Assembly: GCA_013426755.1 (NCBI GenBank)
Contig: AP019861.1
Coordinates: 2,620,922 to 2,684,921 of the forward strand
DNA length: 64,000 nt
Direction: 5' to 3'
Source: Spirochaetota bacterium
GTDB taxonomy: Bacteria; Spirochaetota; UBA12135; COTS27
Position 1 is the first letter of the stretch. Every line of letters begins with the position of its first letter. Below are positions 37,484 through 47,274 of the stretch, one piece after another. Position numbers and translations under genes: made by a program. The notes beneath the pieces are model-generated. The model ran no database searches, was not told the DNA's origin, and worked only from the letters and a program-made list of their open reading frames with translations.

Positions 37484-40084
37484 TTAAGGATGAATAAATC
37501 CATTCCAACTGTCCTGCGCTCCTATGCCATTAAAGGCGACACGAACATTGAGTGGAAAAAATCTGTCCTTACCTAGCGGGCGGCGCTCAGTGGTGTAATA
37601 AAGTGCATATTGACCGCTCTCATGATTATTTAATTTTTCTAACAAGTTAGCGGCTGTTGTCGTATTGTAATAAAGTAGTTCTCCACCCGTGCCTTCTGAA
37701 AAAACACGTAAGGGAGCTAGTTCTTGGGAAGACACCGATGATGTTCCACTATAAATGGTATATACAGGAATGCGATTGGCTAAGGCAAAATCACGAAGTG
37801 TCGTGTAATTATGATAGGAATGACGAGGTGATCTGTTCTGGCGCTCAGGAGCATCCCAATCGCTTATAAAATGTGGCGTTGTAACGACTAAGACAATAGC
37901 ACGTCTCCTTGCAACAGGCAATAATTTCTCGACGGCGAGATGAAATGCTGCTTGAAACCCTGACCTGGGGGATTGAAATGGCGCCGAGAATGATCCTAGC
38001 GAACCTGTCGTGGATAAAACCTGATTGTCGCCATCTACAAGTGTCCGTTTCAAGGCTGCGCCGAGCACACGTTTTAAAGAATTGTTAAAAAATTCACCGC
38101 CGCCTAAGACCTTAATCTGAGAAAACGGATCCACCGCTGCTTCGTTAGTTAGGTCTAAGTTTCTCTGCACAATCGGCACAGCTACCGGCCCGCCAGCAGA
38201 GACTGCACCGTAAATGACCGGAAGCACGCTAACCTCAGCCGGCAATGTCGTCATCAATTCATCAAAAAAATCTGTTATCACAGGCGTTTGCCTAAAAGAG
38301 GGTGGAGCTGCTTCGATGATAACCGCTAGCCGATTGAATTCTGCTGTAAGTTCACGTGAAAGAAATTTTTGCGGTGCGCCCTGCTCAGCTAGGAAGAAAT
38401 TGTTTTGCCTGAGCCCATTTATAGGCCTTCCGCGTGGATCACGAACGCTCACTTCTACTTTAATATCAGGAAACTGAGACGTATCTACACGCTCGGCTGT
38501 AATATAGGCATTGGCTGAGGTGAATTCATAAGGATTAAAAGCGTCAATTTTACCTGTCTTCCCATTAGCCAAATAGATCATGCCGTGCTCATTGATATGT
38601 AGCGCGCGATAAAGATTATCAGCAAAATCTACTTGAACTTCGCTAGCAGTTTCGATCTCATCGTCACTAGCAACTGAAGTACGCACCACAAGATCAATAG
38701 GAGTAAACCGCCGCTCTTCGGTATCCACCAACCACACATTATTTCTATCGAGGACGAGCAGAAGTTGTGGATAATGGGGAACTGTTTTTAGATCCAAAGG
38801 CGTACTGAGATTGTCTTCACCCATTGTATAAAGCGGTATTCCGCTTTCATCTAGGACTTGAATACGGTTATTCATACTGTCTAGGACATAAAAGTATTGA
38901 CGCGTGGGTTCGTAAATAAGTCGCGTTGGATAAAGATATTCACCACTTGCAGAACCTTTTTTGCCAACACTACGAATCCACGTGCCGTCTTTAGAAAAAA
39001 CCTGAAGGCGTGCATTTCCACTATCTGCCACCCATAACGTTTCATTGGGTCCCCACGTTACACCTTTTGGATTTAAAAATTCTCCCGAACCAACTCCCCT
39101 CTGCCCGATCTTATTAAGTACTTTTCTATTCGTATCTAGATGAACAATCTGATCGCGATCAAGGTCTGTCACCCAAAGATTGCCATCACTGTCTACAGTC
39201 ATGTCATAGGGCCTTTTAATCGGGTAATAAATTAATGGAATGCGAATGGGCGTATGCTTTGCATTGTAATTTCCATAGGTATCGAGCGTAAAAATCTTAT
39301 ACGTAGATATATCTGCTACGTAAAACAAATCGCTCTTAGAAGGGTGCGCTATTAATGAAATAGGCGTGATAAGATTATAAGATTTTCCTGGATTGATGAC
39401 GCGGTCTAATGTAAATTTAAATACGTTAGGGAAACTAAGCTCTTTCATATAAGTAAGCTTAGCTAGACCTGAGTTCGTCCGATTGGCAAAAACGCCCAGA
39501 GCACTCTCATACGCATTAGGACGGCCTTTTTCAATCGGGTTGGATAAATTGGCAGCGCGCGCTAAAAAATTTTGTTTTTCTATTAAATCATTGGGGTCTG
39601 TGAAATAAAAGTCTGTTTCTATTCGCTGGATATTTTGCCATTGTGTGAATGCTTCTTCGCTATAACCTGCCTTACTGTAAGCAAGCCCTAAGAAATATCG
39701 TATTGTACTGCGTTTAATGGTAGCTAGATCACCTTTGGAGTGCTTCTGCAAAGCCGAGAAAAAGTAGCGAATGGCAACCTCGTAGCTTTTAGCATTGTAA
39801 AAACCTAATCCTTGAATGAAGTATTTTTGTGCAAGTGTCGCGTCGTGATTGTAATTGGAATACGTGAATTCACTACGCGCTGGGCGTTCTGTAGGATCCA
39901 AGGCGGGCTTCTGCGCACCGGCTTTAAGTAGTGGCAGCATACCGATGACTACGATCAGTCCTGTCCTCAGCAGTGATGCCCACACAAGTGGTGTCCGTTT
40001 TAACAGATTTGCAATTGAACTCTGTACTAATACTACTGGAACCACATAATATTTAACAGCTTTTAAACTCATTCCCAACTTCAT
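37484..40084 (-). CDS. TPR / NHL-propeller / VWA-type protein, membrane anchored or exported
   Basis: 866 residues. A hydrophobic N-terminal stretch (VWASLLRTGLIVVIGMLPLL, about 34-53) acts as a late signal or anchor. Residues about 80-170 contain TPR-like helices (AQKYFIQGLGFYNAKSYEVA, then FLGLAYSKAGYSEEAFTQW). From about 215 to 500 are NHL-type beta-propeller blades (DMTVDSDGNLWVTDLDRDQIV, GVTWGPNETLWVADSGNARL). The C-terminal part (from about 600) resembles a von Willebrand A domain (RLAVIIEAAPPSF, RRAIVLVVTTPHF), although a canonical DxSxS metal site is not obvious. Such proteins usually mediate contacts in the periplasm or at the cell surface. It is convergent with bshC, 96 bp away. Confidence 0.8.
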   Translation of the reverse strand: MKLGMSLKAVKYYVVPVVLVQSSIANLLKRTPLVWASLLRTGLIVVIGMLPLLKAGAQKPALDPTERPARSEFTYSNYNHDATLAQKYFIQGLGFYNAKSYEVAIRYFFSALQKHSKGDLATIKRSTIRYFLGLAYSKAGYSEEAFTQWQNIQRIETDFYFTDPNDLIEKQNFLARAANLSNPIEKGRPNAYESALGVFANRTNSGLAKLTYMKELSFPNVFKFTLDRVINPGKSYNLITPISLIAHPSKSDLFYVADISTYKIFTLDTYGNYNAKHTPIRIPLIYYPIKRPYDMTVDSDGNLWVTDLDRDQIVHLDTNRKVLNKIGQRGVGSGEFLNPKGVTWGPNETLWVADSGNARLQVFSKDGTWIRSVGKKGSASGEYLYPTRLIYEPTRQYFYVLDSMNNRIQVLDESGIPLYTMGEDNLSTPLDLKTVPHYPQLLLVLDRNNVWLVDTEERRFTPIDLVVRTSVASDDEIETASEVQVDFADNLYRALHINEHGMIYLANGKTGKIDAFNPYEFTSANAYITAERVDTSQFPDIKVEVSVRDPRGRPINGLRQNNFFLAEQGAPQKFLSRELTAEFNRLAVIIEAAPPSFRQTPVITDFFDELMTTLPAEVSVLPVIYGAVSAGGPVAVPIVQRNLDLTNEAAVDPFSQIKVLGGGEFFNNSLKRVLGAALKRTLVDGDNQVLSTTGSLGSFSAPFQSPRSGFQAAFHLAVEKLLPVARRRAIVLVVTTPHFISDWDAPERQNRSPRHSYHNYTTLRDFALANRIPVYTIYSGTSSVSSQELAPLRVFSEGTGGELLYYNTTTAANLLEKLNNHESGQYALYYTTERRPLGKDRFFPLNVRVAFNGIGAQDSWNGFIHP

Positions 40085-40442
40085 AATTGTGACTAGACCC
40101 TCCCATTGATGTCAAGTGTTAGAATTAATACCGTTTTAAAACGACGACGGACATAGAAAGCTAATCTTCCACCCCGCACTAGCATGCAGAGTTCCAAAAA
40201 ACTCAGAACCCTTACCAGCCATGCTTTTATTAACATACAAATAGTACACGCAGCGGCTTATTAACCCAATACCTCAGTCTCAACTCTTGTGATTAAATAC
40301 CTCAATTTCAATTTTATTTCACCATCCGCTAAGTCAATTTTACATTTTCAATTACATTTAATATGTGAAAATAATTTCTTAAACGGTCTTTGTTGTTTTA
40401 TAAAGCGCTCTTCTTTTAACATAGGATTATAGATGATGACAA
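40085..40442. other. 358-bp intergenic region, no gene seen
   Basis: Lies between the SpoIIE-type phosphatase gene and the NHL protein gene, both on the minus strand. A GTTTTAAAACG palindrome is present at about 40132-40142. No clear promoter was found. Confidence 0.4.
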
Positions 40443-42605
40443 TCAATCCATACCGACCCGTGCAACAAGGAAGACAATCTGGCATGTTACGGGAATTTCC
40501 ATGTCTTCGCATTCGGCAGCAAGTCTTGCTGCGATAAGATCAGGGTCTAGTTCTTCAATGCTTTTAATAATATTGCTGATTTTAAAGGAATCGAAGTAGC
40601 GTTCGCCGATTTCGTTTTTAATATTAGAAAGCTCGTCACTATGTGCAATGATAATATCACCTTCATTAATATCTGTGAGCGCTTCGCGATAGGCAATATC
40701 ATTATTAAGGCTTAATGGTGGGTCTTCTAGATCGTACGAGATAAGTTCTTGACTAGCATGATGGAAAACTAGTAGCGAAGTGTGTGCTGCATTACTGAAG
40801 CAGAGTTTTCTTCTATTTTTATCATAGGTATAAAAAGCGGCATTGACAAAATTTTTACGCTGGGAGAGGGCGAGTGTTTTATTGATTCGCTTCATAAGAG
40901 ATGAAAGTTTTGTTTCATAATTGAGGCTTTGATGAAAGGACGCATGGAGCATACCTGCGATATAACTTCGTGCTGCCGTATCGCCGCTAACATCAGCTAT
41001 CATCATGATTGGGTTTTTCTTCTGCAGATAGGCTGTGCTGTAAACAGTTCTACTAGGAAGGTGTTTATAAGCTGCTTCGATTGCGAATGAAAATTTATTC
41101 CACGGGGCAAATTGGTCTTGAATGCTTTCGCTTGCTTTATGGATAACGGTACTTTGCTCGATGCCCATTTTAGTACTGAAAACCTTATCGCGTGCGACTA
41201 AAAATTCTTTATGATTTAAGAGATAAGTGATGATAAATTGTATTTCATAAGCAACCGTTTCTAGCAAATAATAGCTCGTCTCCTCTTTCCATTCATCAAA
41301 GTAATCTTCTTTTTTATTGATAAGAATGAGTGTATATAGGAGATGGCCGCTTGTATTGTAGACAGGGACGGATAAAAGCGAACTGACCTCAACGGGAAAG
41401 ACTTTTTCATCCTCAATGTTAATAACATCAGACTGGCGCTCCGTCTCTAAGAAGGAATAGTAATCTCTCACATAATCACTCACTTCATCCAATTCGTCAA
41501 TAATAATAGCCCGTTTCCTATCGACAATGTTTTTAAGAAATGCGCTTAGGTCTATTTTAGCAGTAATGTTTTTATAATCAGAAGTGCTGCTCACATAATC
41601 AATGTAATCTAATTTAGATGGGGCTTCTTGATTATAAAAGCAAAAAAAGGCAAATTCTGCTTGTGTATAAGCAGAAATTTCTTTTAACATGTTACGAATG
41701 ATGATATTGGGATCGTCATAGCGGAGGACTTGTTTGCGCATTTTAGCCCCGAGGGCGTTGATTTCTTGAGCGAGGTATTTTTGCGTCTTCTTAGCAATAC
41801 TTGCCAATTGATAGTTTTTAGCAAGCACCAGAAAAACAAACGTTGTGTAGACGATATAGGTGATAGTTTTGAATACATGGAAGTAATTTTCGGGAACTGC
41901 AGCGAGTTTTTGCTCGAGCGCCGCATTATTGACAATAGCATCTACTAGAACAAAAACACCTGTGCCCGTGAAAAAAACATATACCAGTACGGTCAAGCCC
42001 AAATACCCTAAGCAAGCGAATTGGACGTGTCTATTTAACCAGCCATTACCGAAAGCGGCATAATTAATACGAATCCGATTGCTTGTTACGATAAGATACC
42101 ACAATTGTGATATCGCAAAAATGGGGAGTACAAAAGAAATAGTATAGGACGTCCTTGCCTCAACTAGGTACACGGAAACTATCAATGCAATCAAGACAAC
42201 TGTACTCGTAAGCATCCATATTTTGAAATTTTTGAGAGATTTAGGAGCTGGGTAATCAAATTTGTTATTAAATGGAAGTGTTCTGTAGACGCGAGCAAGA
42301 AAAAATACTGATAAAAACGTAGCGCCCGCTTCTAAGACGCACCAATCCACAAAATCAATTTTCGCCTGCTCGGTCGTAGGATCAAATACTATATTCCGAA
42401 CGGTAAGAAAAAGAAGGCTCTCTTTTATGAAAAGAACCACCGTCGCACAGGCTATATAGAGATATTGCGTGTATTTTCTATCGATCAGATATATGATGAA
42501 GAAATACACCCATGAGAAGAGTAACAACACATTGAGCGTAATAGGAAATGATCGATACGTGAAAAAAGCAAGTATCTCACTAATACTGAGGTCTCCTAAT
42601 GACAT
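40443..42605 (-). CDS. Membrane GAF-SpoIIE (PP2C-type) phosphatase
   Basis: 720 residues: eight or so transmembrane helices in residues 10-275, a linker helix, a GAF-like sensor (about 305-470) and a SpoIIE/RsbU-type PP2C phosphatase domain (about 510-715). Phosphatase landmarks are PIMMIADVSGDTAARSYIAGM (D-V-S-G-[HD] metal site), FVNAAFYTYD, LCFSNAAHTSLLVF (the NAGH-like site, here NAAH) and GDIIIAHSDELSNIKNEIGE (YSDGx region, with Glu where Gly is usual). Such enzymes dephosphorylate anti-anti-sigma factors in partner-switching pathways. The substitution of the Gly after the metal-binding Asp is unusual and may affect activity. No anti-sigma factor gene is adjacent. Confidence 0.88.
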   Translation of the reverse strand: MSLGDLSISEILAFFTYRSFPITLNVLLLFSWVYFFIIYLIDRKYTQYLYIACATVVLFIKESLLFLTVRNIVFDPTTEQAKIDFVDWCVLEAGATFLSVFFLARVYRTLPFNNKFDYPAPKSLKNFKIWMLTSTVVLIALIVSVYLVEARTSYTISFVLPIFAISQLWYLIVTSNRIRINYAAFGNGWLNRHVQFACLGYLGLTVLVYVFFTGTGVFVLVDAIVNNAALEQKLAAVPENYFHVFKTITYIVYTTFVFLVLAKNYQLASIAKKTQKYLAQEINALGAKMRKQVLRYDDPNIIIRNMLKEISAYTQAEFAFFCFYNQEAPSKLDYIDYVSSTSDYKNITAKIDLSAFLKNIVDRKRAIIIDELDEVSDYVRDYYSFLETERQSDVINIEDEKVFPVEVSSLLSVPVYNTSGHLLYTLILINKKEDYFDEWKEETSYYLLETVAYEIQFIITYLLNHKEFLVARDKVFSTKMGIEQSTVIHKASESIQDQFAPWNKFSFAIEAAYKHLPSRTVYSTAYLQKKNPIMMIADVSGDTAARSYIAGMLHASFHQSLNYETKLSSLMKRINKTLALSQRKNFVNAAFYTYDKNRRKLCFSNAAHTSLLVFHHASQELISYDLEDPPLSLNNDIAYREALTDINEGDIIIAHSDELSNIKNEIGERYFDSFKISNIIKSIEELDPDLIAARLAAECEDMEIPVTCQIVFLVARVGMD

Positions 42606-43310
42606 AATGACAAAAACTCCTGGCGACTACGAATATGGGGTTAATATGATTCTTTAAAAAAATTGATGTGAACTTTGCAAGTAGGATTAAGGGCTAACAA
42701 AAATATTTTAAGCTAAATGTCTAGTTATTGGGCTACCTAGTTATTGAGACGCCTGGTTATTCAAGTGTTTTTTTTTTTTTGAAGTTTTGATGGGGGACTT
42801 GTTTAATAAAATTTCCTAGCCACACAGTTTAAAAAATGTTCGTGCAGGTCAACAAAGCTGCAGATAGTGTCTATCATTCCAGGTGAATACTCCCATAATT
42901 TAGCGTCATTCTTAAAAACAATGCTTGCATTCTGGCAACCGCCACCCCTATAGATTATTTTTTATCCGTACCGAGTTGTGTTTAAATTTGTATTGTTTTA
43001 AAGCTAGATAAGTCATTTTCGGCTTAATGGAGTAAATATTAAGAAAATTAACCCTTTTTTGTTAATCTTAATCCAGAGAGTGTTTCTCTAAATACAAGAT
43101 TATACTGAAAATAATGCCCTTTAATAAATCGTTCACTTAAAATTTGCTTGAAATTTACTTAGAATTTGATTAGAGTTTACTTCGAATATGTTTAATCCAC
43201 ATCACAAGTAGGACTTTTAAGGACTTTCTATTACACATCAATTGCAATTTCCTAATCACAGTTTTTCAATGCTAACATTTTAATTGAAAATCGTACAGTA
43301 TACGCATATA

Positions 43311-43336
43311 ATGTACATGATGTGCGTCATGTACAT
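43311..43336. promoter_or_regulatory. Perfect 10-bp inverted repeat, candidate operator
   Basis: ATGTACATGA (43311-43320) and TCATGTACAT (43327-43336) are exact reverse complements separated by TGTGCG. Each arm contains its own palindrome ATGTACAT. It lies about 180 bp upstream of the -35 box of the leuC promoter; a dimeric regulator site is the simplest reading. Confidence 0.5.
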
Positions 43337-43517
43337 GTATATTATATGAGATAACCTAAGTACGCACACGAACTGCCGTGATAAGCCCCTACTCAAATAT
43401 CGGTCATGTATTTAAAGGGATTTTACCACACCATATTTGCCCACGCCATATCTAACCACGTAAAATCACACAGGACGAGTCATACAGGACAGTTATAACA
43501 AAAATACATCACCGTAG

Positions 43518-43546
43518 TTGACAAAATACACCTATGATAGTATATT
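43518..43546 (+). promoter_or_regulatory. Sigma-70 type promoter upstream of leuC
   Basis: TTGACA (43518-43523), a 17-bp spacer and TATATT (43541-43546) match the consensus at 11 of 12 positions. Transcription would start near 43553, leaving a leader of about 295 nt before leuC. A GGAGG ribosome site lies at about 43831-43835, slightly far (13 nt) from the ATG at 43849. Confidence 0.65.
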
Positions 43547-43848
43547 ATTAAGGCAATTAGCCGTAGTTTAACCCATAGATTGCTCCCGCTTAATTACAAC
43601 CTATATACAAATAATCATTGAAATTGATAAAGACAACGGCTAACACTTACAGACATTTACACACGTATTTCTAACACGTACGGACATTTAATACGTATTT
43701 AGTCGTTATTCAGATAAAACCGTACCGAGCCAGAGCAGATCTTAAAATACCCCTCAATAAAAGTAATTCTCAAAAAGAATCTAGAAAAAAATCTCGAAAA
43801 ATATCAAAAAGAATATCAAAAATATCTATTGGAGGCTGAGCAGTTTTT

Positions 43849-45231
43849 ATGGGACAGACCAGATTTCAAAAAATAGAACGTGACAACCTTATACCACTAA
43901 GTCATAATAAAAAAGCGCTCTCAGTGGGACTGCATATCATTCACGAAGTAACGAGCCCGCAAGCGTTTTCATCCCTTCGCAAAATGGGCCTCCAAGTCGC
44001 TTACAATCAAAACACATTCGCCGTCACAGACCACATCATTGCAACAACAGGTTCGATCGATGGCAATGAAGTTATCGATCAAGTCATGATCAATGCTCTA
44101 GCAGACAATTGCCTTGAATTTGGTATCACGCATTATGGCACACAGAATAAAAAACAAGGCATTTGCCATGTCGTCGGCCCCGATACAGGACTCACACGTC
44201 CTAATACGACTATATTCTGTGGTGATTCACACACTTCAACCCATGGCGCCTTTGGAGCGATTGCCGCTGGAATCGGCACGTCAAATGTTCGTGATATCTT
44301 AGCCACAGGAGCACTCCTCAATTACACTTCACCCGAGCAGATGAAAATTGAAGTGACCGGCAAACTGGCTTCCCATCTTTCTGCTAAAGACATTATTCTC
44401 TACCTTTTTCACAAATTAGGCAGCGAATGGGCTACTGGCGGTGCTGTCTTTTATACAGGAGAAGCACTACGCAAGCTTTCTATGGAAGAACGCATGACTA
44501 TTGCCAATATGACGATTGAAATGGGAGGACGATTCGGTTATTTCGATGTTGATGACATTACGTTAGATTGGTTTCGTGAAAAACGTGACTTCTGGCACCC
44601 ACGCCAACTTACAGATGAAGTTGCTGAGAAATGGCTCGCTTACAATTGTGACGCAGATGCTGTGTTTGACAAAACTGAGACTATTGATGCAGGTTCTATT
44701 AAGCAAATGGTCTCGTTTGGGCTTACGTTAAATGATATTGTCCCGATTGACAGCGCATTTGGTAATGTTGCTAACGTCCACACCTCACGCAAACAATACG
44801 AAGCACCCTCCGGCACGGCTATGGAAGGACTGCCTATCAATGGCGCGTTTATCGGTTCTTGTACTAATGGTCGCTTTAGCGACTTTAAAGCAGCCGCTGC
44901 TATCCTTACCCAACATGGCGGAAAGATCAAAGTTCCAACCGCACTAGCTGTCCCTGGTTCTATGGCGGTCAAACAAAAACTAGAACAGGCAGGCATCGAT
45001 AAAGTCTTTAAAGCCGCCGGGTTCGAATGGCGCGAGCCTGGTTGCAGCTCTTGTCTAGCGATGAATCCCGATAAACTCGTAGGACGGATCGCTTCCTCTA
45101 CAAATCGGAATTTCGCTGGACGCCAAGGACCGCAATCACGAACCTTTTTAATGAGCCCCCAATCTGTCGCCCTAGCCGCTCTTGAAGGGAAAATTTCCAA
45201 CGTTGAGAAATTTCTCGTAGCCAACCACTAA
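43849..45231 (+). CDS. leuC: 3-isopropylmalate dehydratase large subunit
   Basis: 460 residues; isomerises 2-isopropylmalate to 3-isopropylmalate in leucine synthesis, as a heterodimer with LeuD. The 4Fe-4S ligands are in GSCTNGR (about residue 338) and PGCSSCLAMN (about 398 and 401). HEVTSPQAF, FCGDSHTSTHGAFGA and QSRTFLMSPQSVA are conserved. The first 30 residues are atypical: instead of a short D-K-I-W-x-x-H-x-V start with LLYIDRHL before HEVTSPQAF, the protein reads KIERDNLIPLSHN...LSVGLHI. LeuD is encoded 1.3 kb downstream, separated by a DNA methyltransferase gene on the same strand. Confidence 0.96.
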   Translation: MGQTRFQKIERDNLIPLSHNKKALSVGLHIIHEVTSPQAFSSLRKMGLQVAYNQNTFAVTDHIIATTGSIDGNEVIDQVMINALADNCLEFGITHYGTQNKKQGICHVVGPDTGLTRPNTTIFCGDSHTSTHGAFGAIAAGIGTSNVRDILATGALLNYTSPEQMKIEVTGKLASHLSAKDIILYLFHKLGSEWATGGAVFYTGEALRKLSMEERMTIANMTIEMGGRFGYFDVDDITLDWFREKRDFWHPRQLTDEVAEKWLAYNCDADAVFDKTETIDAGSIKQMVSFGLTLNDIVPIDSAFGNVANVHTSRKQYEAPSGTAMEGLPINGAFIGSCTNGRFSDFKAAAAILTQHGGKIKVPTALAVPGSMAVKQKLEQAGIDKVFKAAGFEWREPGCSSCLAMNPDKLVGRIASSTNRNFAGRQGPQSRTFLMSPQSVALAALEGKISNVEKFLVANH

Positions 45232-45302
45232 ACCAATCTCTAACCCCCGCTTACGTCCACAGGACAAGTTCTTTAAACCCCACATTGCTAGCGGAATAAT
45301 CA

Positions 45303-46439
45303 ATGAATGACATTGCCAGTGCCCTTAAACCTAAGTCCCCGTCCAATGAAATGATGGGACTTTTTAACAAAACGCTAGCGAAATACTCTTTGTCTGAAAT
45401 AGCCGCTCATTTAGGACTGAACACAGGCACGGTCAATAGGTGGACAAAAACAAACAACGTCCCCAAATCTTATAAAATAGACCTCGCTAGAATGCTAATC
45501 ACCTCTCATTCCAATCAATTGCCAGATAGTTTAAAAAAAGAACTAGAAAAATTTTATCACAACAACACCGAGCGTGAAAAAGACCAATTTTACACACATT
45601 CCAGCGTTGCCAAGCAATGCTGGGAAAAATTCAAGCGCATTGCTACAAAAACCTTAAATATTGATCTAGCCCAATATACGTTTATTGAACCTGCAGCAGG
45701 CGGCGGTGTTTTTTATAAATTACTTCCGAGCCAACGACGTATTGGCATAGATATTGAACCTAAACATCCAGCTATTAGCAAGCAAGATTATTTATGCTGG
45801 CGTCCCCCCAAAAATAAGAACAAATATATCGTAATTGGCAATCCACCATTCGGTTTACGCGGACATCTTGCATTACAATTTATCAATTATTCGTATGATT
45901 TCGCAGACGTAGTGGGATTTATTCTTCCACAACTCTTTAATAGTGACGGCAAAGGCGTTCCCGCCAAACGCGTACGTGGATACCAGCTAGCCCACACTTC
46001 CAAATTGCAATCCAATAGTTTTAACTACCCAGACGGTAAAAACGTTGATGTTTCTGCCATATTTCAAGTGTGGACTAAGATCAATACCCATAAAATCGCT
46101 AGTAAAAGGATTCAAACTTGTAGAGACTATATTAAAGTATATTCCTTATCAGACGGCGGCACACCGAGCAGTACACGCAATAAGGCTATGCTCGATAAAT
46201 GCGATGTTTATCTACCATCTACTTGTTTCGATGAAATGCGCCCCTATGACAATTTTGAAAAATTACCGCACAGACGTGGATATGGGGTCGTCATTCTTAA
46301 AAACTATGCCCGGATAAAAAAAATTTTTACCCACAATGATTGGGGGAAAACTGCTTTTCACTCCACAAATGGAGCCCTAAATTTAAGAACCAGTCTTATC
46401 AATGAAGTGATTATAAACCATGGATTTCATGACTCATAA
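45303..46439 (+). CDS. HTH-fused N6-adenine-type DNA methyltransferase (NPPF), orphan
   Basis: 378 residues. The N-terminus (about 18-62) reads as a helix-turn-helix: YSLSEIAAHLGLNTGTVNRW, a Cro/MerR-like recognition pattern. The methyltransferase core has motif I IEPAAGGGVF (about 122-131), an acidic IGIDIEPK strand and the catalytic NPPF (about 180-183) in VIGNPPFGLRGHLALQF, the order (motif I before NPPF) of gamma-type adenine methyltransferases and some phage-borne ones. After the core there is no recognisable target-recognition domain. It lies 71 bp after leuC and 105 bp before leuD, with no restriction gene nearby, so it is an orphan inserted between two genes that are normally adjacent. 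Confidence 0.85.
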   Translation: MNDIASALKPKSPSNEMMGLFNKTLAKYSLSEIAAHLGLNTGTVNRWTKTNNVPKSYKIDLARMLITSHSNQLPDSLKKELEKFYHNNTEREKDQFYTHSSVAKQCWEKFKRIATKTLNIDLAQYTFIEPAAGGGVFYKLLPSQRRIGIDIEPKHPAISKQDYLCWRPPKNKNKYIVIGNPPFGLRGHLALQFINYSYDFADVVGFILPQLFNSDGKGVPAKRVRGYQLAHTSKLQSNSFNYPDGKNVDVSAIFQVWTKINTHKIASKRIQTCRDYIKVYSLSDGGTPSSTRNKAMLDKCDVYLPSTCFDEMRPYDNFEKLPHRRGYGVVILKNYARIKKIFTHNDWGKTAFHSTNGALNLRTSLINEVIINHGFHDS

Positions 46440-46544
46440 GACACCATCACAAAGCCACAGTTCCTACAACGAATGTAAAAGAGATTCACAAAGACGAATT
46501 CAATCATGTATTTCAATATTAACCACGTAGAGGATCATTAAATT

Positions 46545-47246
46545 ATGAATACAACAACCCTTACAGGTGCTGCGACCTATTTTTTAGAACCAGATACAAA
46601 CACGGATATCATTATCCCCGCGCGCTTCCTTAAACGTGTGCATCTAACAGGCTTCACACCTTTTGCCTTTTATGAAAAAAAATACCTACCCGATACGATT
46701 TGTGAAGCGTCTTTAACAGAGAAAGATTTTGTTTTTAAGAAAACAGTCCTCGATCCAGCATTTCCACCCAATCATCCGCATGCTAGCGATGCGACATTTT
46801 TATTGACATGGCTTAATTTTGGGTGCGGCAGTTCACGTGAACACGCTGTTTATAGCTTAAATAATTATAAAGTCATCATTGGCAGCGCACCACCAGGACA
46901 GAATGCTTTCGCAGATATTTTTAGAGACAACTGCAGACAAAATCTCATCTGGACTCCCGTTATAAGTGAAGTCGATCACAAAACTCTAGTCGCTTATCTA
47001 AAAAATGAAATTCCCAATCGCCCTGCATTGCTCTCACTTCATCCTGCCAAAAGACGCATCACCAGTAGTGATGGGAACATTGATCTTCCCTACAGTATAC
47101 CCGAGCATCACGAGACCTATATTCTAAGCGGAACAGACCCAGCCACCATAGCCAAACAAGAAATAGAATCTGCTAAACTTGAGATTGCTAACTGGCGAAA
47201 CAATAATCCAGCGATCGTCAATCACTATCCCAATGCAAAACTCTAA
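46545..47246 (+). CDS. leuD: 3-isopropylmalate dehydratase small subunit
   Basis: 233 residues, slightly longer than the usual 190-210. Conserved LeuD features: DTNTDIIIPARFLK near the start, FLLTWLNFGCGSSREHAVYSL (the G-x-N-F-G-x-G-S-S-R-E-H-A active-site loop), and FADIFRDNCRQNLI. It completes the leucine-pathway isomerase with LeuC. The C-terminal extension ends in a charged helix (AKQEIESAKLEIANWRNN). The next gene is convergent. Confidence 0.95.
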   Translation: MNTTTLTGAATYFLEPDTNTDIIIPARFLKRVHLTGFTPFAFYEKKYLPDTICEASLTEKDFVFKKTVLDPAFPPNHPHASDATFLLTWLNFGCGSSREHAVYSLNNYKVIIGSAPPGQNAFADIFRDNCRQNLIWTPVISEVDHKTLVAYLKNEIPNRPALLSLHPAKRRITSSDGNIDLPYSIPEHHETYILSGTDPATIAKQEIESAKLEIANWRNNNPAIVNHYPNAKL

Positions 47247-47274
47247 CCTCCACCTAAACCTTACAAGCAGCGCC

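Larger units (their letters stand above)
42606..43848. other. 1.24-kb gene-free region upstream of leuC
   Basis: Contains a poly-T run (about 42768-42780), AATTTGATTAGAGTTTACTT-like short repeats near 43140-43190, the large palindrome and the consensus promoter annotated separately, then about 295 nt between the promoter and leuC. I searched this leader for a Leu-rich peptide and a T-box motif and saw neither. Confidence 0.6.

Noticed and set aside
43553..43848. T-box or leucine attenuator in the leuC leader
   Set aside because: No T-box consensus (AGGGTGGNACCGCG) and no Leu-rich leader peptide with a terminator hairpin were seen.
44640..45224. 194-codon frame antisense to leuC
   Set aside because: It lies wholly opposite a clearly conserved enzyme and has no recognisable features.
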